Of a stretch of DNA of 64,000 nucleotides, positions 29,701 to 41,700 are shown one piece after another. Both the position numbers and the translations under genes were made by a program. Position 1 is the first letter of the stretch. Each line of letters begins with the position of its first letter. The DNA is from Trachythela sp. YZ-2020 (Eukaryota; Cnidaria; Anthozoa; Malacalcyonacea; Clavulariidae). Location of the stretch: positions 1,116,001 through 1,180,000 of the forward strand of contig JADLSH010000145.1 of the NCBI GenBank assembly GCA_016169945.1. The letters are read 5' to 3'. Under the pieces are notes generated by a model. It had not been told where the DNA came from and did no database searches. It saw only the letters and a program-made list of their open reading frames with translations.

Positions 29701-32700
29701 TATCTTTCCCAAACTTTCTCCTTAGAAGTAAAGTAAAGGCTATCCAGCATTGGTCTGGTGTTACTACATGAAGGAAACCAGTTCTAAACTGTTCTTCAAG
29801 AAGTCCAATTAGGGTTGTCCTCTATTGTTCCAGTGTTACCGCAGGAGGAAACCAGAGTACCTGAAGAAAACCTGGTAATATCGTTATGTTACGTGCACAA
29901 ATATATTTTTCTTTGGTCTTGACCCAAATCACAACCCTAACCCTACTGTGACCCGAAAACCTGCGGTGCCAGTTTGGTAAAGTTAAACTGGAAGCACTTG
30001 AAATTCAGAAAACTGCAGGAATCACAGACTGAAGTGAAAGTTACATGTACTAACTACTGTGCCACCAACATCCCACCCCCCTCTGCCACCAACACCTACC
30101 CCCGCAACCAACACCTCCCCCCCCCGCCACCAACACCTCCCCCCGCAACCAACACCTCCCCCCCCCGCCACCAACACCTCCCCCCGCAACCAACACCTCC
30201 CCCAACCAACACCTCCCGCAACCAACACCTCCCCCCGCAACCAACACCTCCCCCCTCCCGCCACCAACACCTCACACATTAAAATACTGCCTCGAGCTTT
30301 TCTTTCTGATCATATCCATATTTTGTTTTAGGAGGACAGTTAATAAAGTGGTTCAATGATCGCCAAGGAAAGACGATACCCGCCACTCAAGTACTCAGAA
30401 TATTTCATCAGATTAGTCGAGCTGTTGCTCACATGCACAAACAGAATCCACCCATAATTCACCGCGACCTCAAGGTAGTTATCTGATTGATCCAATGTAG
30501 ATGTACTGTTTGTAAAATTATTATTTGAAAACAAGACTGTTCCGCGTTAAAACATCAAACAGAGTAAAATAACTACCAACTTACTGTATGGCGGCTTTAT
30601 AATGAGTTAATATTCTCAATAATGTTCTTTGTGTTGTGTTTAAGATTGAGAATTTATTACTGAGCTCTCGTGGTCAGATCAAATTGTGTGATTTTGGTAG
30701 CGCTACAACAAAATCTTTATACCCCAGTGATTTGTGGACATCTGTTGAAAGAAGTTTGGTCGAGGACGAGGTGAGACCAATATGAAGACTTTGTTTCAAA
30801 AATATATCACCAGGAAATGGTGCATCAAGCACTCATTATATTATGAAGTTAATAGAATCACCTGGCATTGAGCTAGATTGTATTACTTTAAAGCTTGGTT
30901 TCTATTTGGTCGTGATGGTCACAAGCATATCAAGGTGACCGAAGTAATAGATTGTCGATATGTCTCTGCATTCAGTCAAAATTGATTTACATACAGCACA
31001 TAAAAGAGAAGTAAGACTCCATTACTCCAGATTATTTCACAGCTGTGACGACCACCAAGCTTTAGAGACAAGGTGTAACTGATCATAAGATAAACTTTCT
31101 GAATGTTAACGTTTGTGTGCACACCCAGTCACCCAAAGGATAGTTTCTGTCGCGTTCAAAGGAAAGTCATCTCAGTTTCTTTATTTCTCATCATTATAGA
31201 TGCAGCGGAATACAACACCGATGTATCGAGCGCCTGAAATGGTTGATCTCTACAGCAATTATCCAATCACAGTCAAATCTGATATCTGGGTGAGTTGATC
31301 TTGTTAGGACGATTTCTATGCGATTTGATGGATCCTATATGTAAAATTTGCGAAGCTTACGTAAAACTAGCAACTCTTAAGCCATGTTTACACTTACCAT
31401 GGCCACGTTTTTCTTCACTCATTGGCTGACTAGTTCAATCGGCCAATTAGCGTAAGCCGAAGTAGGCCAAAAAAGGTGGGCCAAAGCAGGGCCTATGCTT
31501 GCAGTGTGAACACGGCTTTAGAGTGTGTAAGGTCAGCGGATGAACGCTATATTTTCCCCGTTTTTATATGGAAGTTTTAGATGCACTGTGATCAACTATC
31601 GTCTTTGCAAACAGTGGTCTGTACGTTGCATAAACGACCCCCCCCCTGCAGCACATTTTTTCTATCTTTGAGTTGTATTTTCAGGCCTTGGGATGTTTAC
31701 TGTACATGTTATGTTATATGGAACATCCGTTTGAAGATGGCGCTAAATTGAGAATATTGAACGCGAAGTTTACTTTACCAGAATTTGATAAAGAATATGA
31801 TTTATTTCATAATTTAATATGTATGTATTTTGTATGATTTATTTTCATACATTTGTATTGTTTTAAATTGTGTCTTAATGTTTGGTTTGCATTTGTTCAC
31901 GTCACCGATGTGAAATAGTCTGGATCTTTAAGCATAGTTAATAGAGATGAAATGGTTAGGAAACTCGGCTTTCGCTTTTGTTCGATCTTTTTGTTTGCAT
32001 TTGTCCACAGTCAAGGTTAGTGAATATATTGTATTTTATGAATCGACCAATAGAAATGTTTGGGCTTAATCTCCAAATCGTGTTTCTGAAATATTACTGA
32101 ATGTAAAACAAAAGATTTGTGCACGGTCAGGTACCGTTCAACATAAATCCCATTCAATTGTTAGCTTTGTAATTTGACGAGTTTCCTAACCATGTTATGT
32201 TTATTAACTATGCTTTAAGATAGCTGACTACAGAATAATCTTGATATTTACTCGTACACCATATACTGGCATCACTCCCATCGTATATACCGAACTTGCG
32301 GTTAATGCTCAGCAACTGGCCTCTGTAGCTCAGTTGGTTAGAGCGCTGCACGCCTGCACCGGAATCGCAGGGCCGCAGGTTCAATTCCTTCCAGAGGGCC
32401 TAAGTTGCATTTTTCGCAACTGCTGGCTAGGTCTAAAAAATGGATATAAATTTCCGTTCGAGTATTCCATTTACTAACATGTTAGAAGTTAGATTTCGTC
32501 GTAATGTAGAACATGTTAGAAGTTAGATTTCGTCGTAATGTATAACATGTTAGAAGTCAGATTTCGTCGTAATGTAGAACATGTTAGAAGTCAGATTTCG
32601 TCGTAATGTAGAACATGTTAGAAGTCAGATTTCGTCGTAATGTAGAACATGTTAGAAGTCAGATTTCGTCGTAATGTAGAACATGTTAGAAGTCAGATTT

Positions 32701-35700
32701 CGTCGTAATGTAGAACATGTTAGAAGTCAGATTTCGTCGTAATGTAGAACATGTTAGAAGTTAGATTTCGTCGTAATGTAGAACATGTTAGAAGTCAGAT
32801 TTCGTCGTAATGTAGAACATGTTAGAAGTCAGATTTCGTCGTAATGTAGAACATGTTAGAAGTTAGATTTCGTCGTAATGTATAACATGTTAGAAGTCAG
32901 ATTTCGTCGTAATGTAGAACATGTTAGAAGTTAGATTTCGTCGTAATGTAGAACATGTTAGAAGTCAGATTTCGTCGTAATGTAGAACATGTTAGAAGTC
33001 AGATTTCGTCGTAATGTATAACATGTTAGAAGTCAGATTTCGTCGTAATGTATAACATGTTAGAAGTCAGATTTCGTCGTAATGTAGAACATGTTAGAAG
33101 TCAGATTTCGTCGTAATGTAGAACATGTTAGAAGTCAGATTTCGTCGTAATGTATAACATGTTAGAAGTTAGATTTCGTCGTAATGTAGAACATGTTAGG
33201 ATAAAACCTGAAGAGTCGAGCAATCTCAAAACATCTTCTATGTCGTCTTTGTGATTAAAAAACTTAATTCTCAACTTTCTAACTAAAATTTCGATGAAAA
33301 TCTTGACTCAGCACGACGAAAAACTGCTTTCTAACTAACCGTCGAAGCTTGACTACGGTGAGTGCAAAGCAGTCATGTGACTCGATCCAGTTCTCTAGCT
33401 TTCTCCCGTCCGTAGTCTGTAGTCGGCTTTCATAAAGTCCCTATTTACGTTTGCTCTAGTCTTAAGCTATGAGTAAGTAGTACTCATACTTTAGTATAAG
33501 TATTTTCCTCTTTGAGTTTCGAATACTATTTTCTTTGCACAATAGTATAGTACAGCCCACTGAAGAAATACTTTTATTATAATTTCTTGTTTAGGTAAAA
33601 TGTTACAAGTAGATCCAACAAAGCGTCCTGAGATTTCCGAAGTTGTCACAGATTTAGAATCAATAGCGTTGTCTAGATATGTCGAACTGAAAGGATCTAT
33701 AGTAAGTAAATGTGTATATATCATTGAGATTTTCACTTCTTTATCAGCTTTGTACTTTTGTATAATTCATTATGGCTTTAGTAAGATGTCAATTTTGAAT
33801 TGTTTGTTGTTAAATGATGAAAACTGATGAAGACGTCGTTTATACTGTACCGCGCGTGTAATCTGAATCGTTCGAAGCAATCTCAAAGTTAGGTTCTTTG
33901 AAACTTGAACATCAATATTTGTTTCCCGTCAGTGTTATTCCTAACATATTTGCCTGTACCTGTAATAACTGTAGTCTGATGTTGTCGTCGTAGAACACTT
34001 GAACTAGAGCTCCTGTTTTATGGAGTACGGACTACATTTACTGCGGTTGATCTTCATGTAATTTATCGAAATTCGCATAGTTTTACGTAGATCAGTGGAA
34101 CAATTTACAGTTTGTTTACACCATGTAAATCAGAATTCAATGTGGGATGTAAATTGTTCAGATTCATGTAACAATGAACCTTGTTGTTTTCACTTTAGTT
34201 TCAAGAAGAAGAACCATTGACATCCACTAGCCAAGATAATACAGGTAGAAAAAACGCTCAGGGACAACATTGTTTCTTAACCTTTTTTCTTAAGGTGCAG
34301 GACAAACCAGGAAACATTTGGGAAGCAAATCTGGGAAACAGGAATTGTAAAATCCTTCGCAATAATATTCCCTAGTTTGGTTTACGTCAAGAGATTGTAT
34401 ACCTGGGATAGTGTGATACTTTTGTTTCCAAAAACTGTTCTTTCATACGTGTACTGTAGATTTACTCTCAACGTATAGATTCATACATGTAGTATTGAAT
34501 AAAGCTTGGTGTTGTTTCAGATCAAGCTGGTGGGAGCAGTGCCGTGTTTGGTGGAGTTGTGAAAGGTGCAGGAACTTTCTTCTCAAATATCAAGGATATG
34601 TCGAATAAAGTAGTACAGTCTGTTGCTGGGTAAGATCGATGTTGGTTTATATTATTTAAAGTAGATTCAGATTATTAATAATACAGCACAGCGCCGTGTC
34701 CAGGGGGTTGATACACCAGGGGGTTGATACACCAGGGGGTTGATACACCAGGGGGTTGAGACACCAGGGGGTTGAGACACCAGGGGGTTGAGACACCAGG
34801 GGGTTGAGACACCAGGGGGTTGAGACACCAGGGGGTTGAGACACCAGGGGGTTGAGACACCAGGGGGTTGAGACACCAGGGGGTTGAGACACCAGGGGGT
34901 TGAGACACCAGGGGGTTGAGACACCAGTGGGTTGAGACACCAGGGGGTTGAGACACCAGTGCGCAAACTACAATTTCACAGCATGTCTTAGGCCAAACAC
35001 TCTCCGTTTCTCCATTCAATGTTGGTCCCAAAAAACTAACTTCTCGCAAAAGGGATGTCTTTTGACCAGATAGCAACATTTGGGTGGAGGGAGGGGAGAA
35101 TTACTGTAATTGGTGAAAATTAATATTTTTATAAGATATGTGAATGCGTGTTCAAACTACATTGTCCCAAGGTTCTACATGTTCAAACTATATTGTCCCA
35201 AGGTTCCCAAGGTATATTGTCCCAAGGTTCTACATGTTCAAACTATATTGTCCCAAGGTTCCCAAGGTATATTGTCCCAAGGTTCTACATGTTCAAACTA
35301 TATTGTCCCAAGGTTCTCAAGGTATATTGTCCCAAGGTTCTCAAGGTATATTGTCCCAAGGTTCCCAAGGTATATTGTCCCAAGGTATATTGTCAAAGAT
35401 TGTAGCCAACCCAATACTTCTCACCACGTGATCTGCGCACGTCTTAGAAATAACCAATCACAATGTTAAGAATCGCATCTCAGAAAGAAGGTTACACGCA
35501 GGAGTTTACATTTCAGAGACAGTAAGTTTCAAAATCCGATCCTCTGAGAGTTTTAATACGCCGCAACGAATACCTTCACAGTTCGGTATGACTCAAATAA
35601 TTTCTGTATTTAAAATACAAAGACAAGTTTTGTTCTTTAGCGCTTAACAATCTCAGTCATTCTCATAATGCCCCTGTGAAACAGATCTGAAGCTACCGTT

Positions 35701-38700
35701 CGTAATAACATCAGCCACATCAGCAAATTTGCTCTTCATCTGGTGAAAGGCATGACAAGGTTGTCTTCATTGTATTTGAACATATTTTCTAGATATGTGA
35801 AAAGTGATCTGGATATTTCTTATGTAACATCAAGAGTGTTGGGTGAGTTATATCTTCAAAATTGTGATTGTACATGATTGTTTACAATTGTACATGATTG
35901 TACACAATTGTACTTGTTTGCACATAACTGTGCATGAATGCATTAAATATGAATTATTTTATTCTTCCATAGTTATGCCAATCCCCGGAGAAGGCATTGA
36001 GTCAACGTATAAAAATAGTGTGGACGATGTTCAAATATTTCTCGATACAAAACATCCATCAAAATTTGCTGTTGTTAATTTGTCACAAAGACCGGCTAAA
36101 TTGAAAGGCAAGGTAAGAAAATTTAGTTAGTATTAGAGTGAGACTAATTAGAGTGTATAGCTTTGATTTTATTTTGATTTGAGTTCATAGAACTGGGATT
36201 AGGATATTTCAGTTTCAAAGGTTTTTTGTTCCCCTAATGGACATTCATTTATATGTAATCCAAGAGTTGACAGATCTTGTGTCACTTATTAGAGAACTTT
36301 AGATTTGACTACGAGTACGACTGCGACTACGAGATTCGTTGTTTGCACACGCCATCGTCTTAGACCAGCATGTAGTGACGCCATAATCTCGTAGCGGTGG
36401 CCAAATTGACAACGGGATTTTTGAAAAATCACGTAGTGAGACAAGCATCTACTACGAGATTATAGCGTCACTACATGATGGCGTAAGACGATGGCGTGTA
36501 CAAACAACGAATCTCGTAGTCGTACTCGTAGTCAAATCTAAAGTTCTCTATTATGATAAAATACGAATTTCTTAATATGTGCCAGATATTTGACTGTGAT
36601 TGGTCGCCAAAAAGAGCACCACCTTTGGAGAAAATTTTCACGATTTGTAAAAAGATTGTTGCTTGGTTGAAACTGGATAAAAGAAATGTCGTTGTCATTC
36701 AATGTCAGGTAGGTTGGAACCCTTGCAGATTACAATTGTGGCTCCCAAACCTTTTACCCAGCCTCGCACCCAGGATTCTTTCCGTATAATATTACCCTTG
36801 TTATTTGTGGTCACGTGGTTTGATGATAATGACTGTACACTGGGAGGCTGTCGAAATGATACATCACGTACAAGCACTAACGCTTTTGCAATTCATGTTT
36901 TGACAGCAAGTCCTGGATTGTATAATTTAATCTTGATTATAATTGAGGGTTTGTAGGATCAAACTACTTGTTCTATTTTCCTGTTTGGACGCTTACTGTA
37001 AGTTTAGTTCATTACAAGCTTACTATAGATATACATTATCGCCTTTATCACAATCTTTATCACAACTTTCATATCTTACTGTAAGTTTAGTTCATTACAA
37101 GCTTACTATAGATATACAATATCATAGATATACAATATATCTTACTGTAAGTTTAGTTCATTACAAACACTATAGATATACAATATCGCCTTTATCACAA
37201 TCTTTATCACAACTTTCATATCTTACTGTAAGTTTAGTTCATTACAAGCTTACTATAGATATACAATATCGCCTTTATCACAATCTTTATCACAACTTTC
37301 ATATCTTACTGTAAGTTTAGTTCATTACAAGCTTACTATAGATATACAATATCGCCTTTATCACAATCTTTATCACAACTTTCATATCTTACTGTAAGTT
37401 TAGTTCATTACAAGCTTACTATAGATATACAATATCGCCTTTATCACAATCTTTATCACAACTTTCATATCTTACTGTAAGTTTAGTTCATTACAAGCTT
37501 ACTATAGATATACAATATCGCCTTTATCACAATCTTTATCACAACTTTCATATCTTACTGTAAGTTTAGTTCATTACAATCTTACTATAGATATACAATA
37601 TCGCCTTTATCACAATCTTTATCACAACTTTCATATCTTACTGTAAGTTTAGTTCATTACAAGCTTACTATAGATATACAATATCGCCTTTATCACAATC
37701 TTTATCACAACTTTCATATCTTACTGTAAGTTTAGTTCATTACAAGCTTACTATAGATATACAATATCGCCTTTATCACAATCTTTATCACAACTTTCAT
37801 ATCTTACTGTAAGTTTAGTTCATTACAAGCTTACTATAGATATACAATATCGCCTTTATCACAATCTTTATCACAACTTTCATATCTTACTGTAAGTTTA
37901 GTTCATTACAAGCTTACTATAGATATACAATATCGCCTTTATCACAGTCTTTATCACAACTTTCATACAACTGAGTCCTTTCTTACACGGTCAGTACCCT
38001 GGGTACGAGGTAGTACGTTCCCTATATATGTGCCCATTTTCACAGAGTCCATTTTCTGTCTGCATTGTTCTAAAACTTTTCATCTTTTTTATTGTTAACA
38101 GGATGGCAAACTAACGTCAGGTTTACTCGTCACATCGTTATTTATATATTGTCATCTGTTCATGTCTCCTGAATGTGCTTTTGAAATGTTTAATATTCGT
38201 CGTCAAAATATGTCTAGAAGAGTTGTACCTAGTCCTTCACAAAAACAGTAAGACATTGTTGTATTCTGTGTTATAACATACCGTACATGTACCTTATCAT
38301 TCACAGTGACTATACTGACTGTATAATGTTGTAATTTACATCAGAGATCAGACACTAAGGGCCTGTTTATATGAGACGCGAGATGTTTGCCGGAACCGGA
38401 CGATGATCAGGATCCTATTCATAGCGTTCCGTTTATATGCAAGCAGAACGTTTTCTGCCTCGTCCCGCCCAGGCGGGATGGGGGTTTCAGCAACCGTTTT
38501 TTTTGCAATTTAAATGCTCCATCCCGCCTGCCCGGAACAAGATCAATTTTTATACTGACATGCGTTTATTGTTGTTATATTCGGCCACTGAGTTTTCGGG
38601 TTCGTGTATTTTATTATAATGTTATAAGTACGAGTATAACATAAATTATAAACATCAATTTTGAAAGAAAAAACTATTTTGCAATATCCCAATATTGTCC

Positions 38701-41700
38701 CGCCACTGTAAACATGCCGGCAAACGTACTGTCTCGCCTTTCATTGAAACCTTTACTTCAGTGATCAATCTTTGTTTGTTAACATGCAAGAACCCCGTAT
38801 CAAGAACTTTGAGTATTCAAATACGGCCTTATGAGTCGGATGAGGCCAAAATCCCAAAGCCAATTTTACAGTGCGAATCCTGTTTAGTTCCGGTGGTTGT
38901 CTTGCATGCATGGTTATTGTAATTCTCTGTTCATAGTAAAAAGTGACCGGTCATTAAATATGGAGAGGGGGAGGGATGGAGGAGAAATTAAAAATTTTGG
39001 CAAAATATTCCAGCCATCCCCCTCGTTTCAAGCAATTCTTTAAGCCCCCCTTCGCTTACGAATCTTATATTTTTATATAGAACTGCAATTACTGCATCTA
39101 CTTTAATGACTGAGTTAATCTGTTGAACTCTGTCTAGACTTGAAAGTTGACTCTAATCAATAACGTGGTAGACTATTACACTGTCCAAAAGCCACTATGC
39201 TTCCACTGCTGGGCTTCTTTTTCCCAGTTGGAGCTCTTATACCAGTGTAGAAGTCTGCATATAGAAGTGCTATAAAGTCTGAGGCAATATATGAGTATAT
39301 TATGCATCATCCTCAGAGCTCTCACAACTAAATCTGAGAACTCCTTGGCAAGAGCTCTGAAATTCCTTCGTTTTCAGATAAATTCTTCAAATTTCTTCAT
39401 CCACTCAGTTTTCTGTGATTTCTGCTCTCTGACGTCAAGTCATATTTATTACTTTGTAAATCAACTAGGCAACAGCTTGAAAATTGTGAAATTTACAAAA
39501 TAATTACATCCTTGTATTAATATAAGGCAATCAGATCTAACAAGAATTCTATAGTTTGGTGGGGTAAACCGGCGCAATTTTGAAAATTTGAGGTCTCAGA
39601 AAAGCCATTTCCTGTACTTTCGAGCAGTTAAGGTCGTCTAAATGTTCATATTAAGGTCGAATACTCGAGTCTCCTCCATCCTCCCCTCTCCATATTTAAT
39701 GACCGGTCCCTAACAATGACTCTATTCTTCGTTTACACATGACGTAATGACGTCTCATGGGCGCCATCTTGGTTGATCCTAGAGTTTCTTTAGCCATTTA
39801 CTTGTTTTAAAAACAGCAAACTATATTATGGGTAGTTTTATACATTCTCTGGATCGATACAACCAGCAATTAAGAATATATAGTTTTTGTGTGTTTAAAA
39901 ACTTAACCATGATGGCGTCGACTGGAATGACTAATCGTAAATCGACCCGTTTTACTACGTTCATTTTTTGGCGCTGGTAAAATAGACTACCTTCCAAGCA
40001 CGGATAAATTGGGTACTGGTGCCATTGTCCAATGTAAACTGGCCTCTTTAATGTCCTACTCTACATGCATTGATGCATGTACTAATTTCTTGCTTCTTTT
40101 TTTTCAGTTATTTTAATTACGTAACGCAGTTGATAAACGACACAGATATGAAGCCTCATAAATGTTTTCTTACCATCAACACATTCGCAATGGAACCTGT
40201 ACCTCTGTTTAACCGAGCAAGGTTTGTGTTCTGACTACTGGAATATCTAGTCTAGAGTCTTACATGCGAGACCATGATCAGGTTTCCCCCGGCTACTCTG
40301 CTGGACCATTAGTTTCATTTAGAAACCACCTGAGATGATCACGAACGCCACACGAAGAAATCAAACCAAGATTTTCTATAATAGTCGTGATTTTGTATGC
40401 ATGCTGCATGCATCACCGATTATACTGTATACTTTCATTAAAATTACCGTCCTTTAATATATTGCAACGGAATATCCCTCATCTCTCAAAAATTGTTAAC
40501 TATCCTGCCAATGTACTAGCTGTACAAAGTGAATATACGTACAGTGTAAATGTGTAATATATAATGATTTCGTTATACCTGTCGTTGTACTTACGTGACA
40601 TGTTTTTTTCTTTAGAAAAGGCTGTAGACCATTTATAGAAGTTTATAATGGCGATAAAAGAGTATTGACAACTGCTCGAGAAATAGAGCAAATGAGGTGG
40701 GATATTATCAGGCATCATTAAAATGCGCGAGCGCCGCTCCCAGGCACTTTTGGGATTTGTACAGGAACATTTAAGCATCCTGACACTTTAGAAATATTTA
40801 GTTCTCAAAACCTAAAAGATGATCTCTGGTACTATAAATAATATGAATGAGGCCTGGATATTATAGACATAAAATCTAAAGATAAGGTGATTTGCAATTT
40901 ATTAGTGTATTGTAGTAAGGTAGTTATTTGTATTTTATTATTATATATTGTTGTTATTTAGTTATATATGACAGGTGAGGAGCCACCTGGTGGAAATGCT
41001 GTCATTAAATCATTATTATTTAAGTTTAGATGTACCTAATGTACCTAAAAATACGTGGTTACACGTGGTACGTCTTATATGTAAGCAATGACAATATTCT
41101 TCATTAAACTGTCGAGGTTTTGCTCATATTACCTGAAAAAGCGAGCGAAGACCCTTCGTCTTAACGCTAGTAACTTTTGTAACTGACTTCCAGACGAAGG
41201 GCTTCGCTCGGAACTTCGAAAGTTTCTCAATCTTTTTCAGGTAGTTCGAGCAAAACTTTAACAGTTTCATGAATTATATTATACCTACATTGGATAAAAT
41301 TATATAGTATACTACACGACAAATACTGCCAAGTGAGTTTACACAATATAGTAATTTCCGTTTGCAAATATGATACAATGCATGCACTCAACATTATTTA
41401 AACAAACGTTGTCATTTTCGTTTATTTAAGATCCTTTATTTGGTTAAAACAACTCAAAATAGACAACATCGACATTGTTTATAAAAATATGTGGAGCTCT
41501 ATATTAATACTAATGTTATACTTGCTAAATACATGTTCATTGAAAATCCATTGTTTATATAACAGGATTTAAATCTCGCGCGGTCCGTACGGCCTCATAC
41601 GGACCGCTCGCGTAGCCAATCAGATGGCAGGAAACGCTAGAATATGAATTCGGACCGCAAATATTCTAATCTGTCATATAGTTCTCAAATATACTGTTTA

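Larger units (their letters stand above)
26738..33701 (+). other. GAK: GAK exons 1-9: protein kinase domain
   Basis: Residues about 30-320. The glycine-loop segment is [10 protein letters not shown]. The strand-3 lysine is K62 (YALK), the last codon of exon 2. The catalytic loop HRDLK is residues 164-168 with the following N171. DFG is 184-186, and YRAPE, the end of the activation segment, is 219-223. GHPNVVQF and [19 protein letters not shown] match GAK/AAK1-type kinases. All residues needed for activity are present. Exon 8 ends inside a Cys codon that is completed by exon 9, across the minisatellite- and SINE-bearing intron 8. Confidence 0.93.

Noticed and set aside
29974..30331. Proline/threonine-rich and glycine/valine-rich frames on both strands
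   Set aside because: Translations of the C-rich minisatellite in GAK intron 4.
32321..32400. Functional tRNA gene
   Set aside because: A and B boxes are good, but the acceptor stem does not pair over seven bases and the anticodon arm has an insertion. The downstream body fits a SINE.
34656..35079. Minus-strand frames of 94-134 codons
   Set aside because: They come from the 16-bp minisatellite in GAK intron 11; no gene-like composition.
35110..35469. Three overlapping plus-strand frames
   Set aside because: Products of the TTGTCCCAAGG array; all three frames are open because of the repeat.
41106..41272. A CAT target duplication for the intron 17 MITE
   Set aside because: CAT occurs near both ends but not at symmetrical distances, so it is not convincing.
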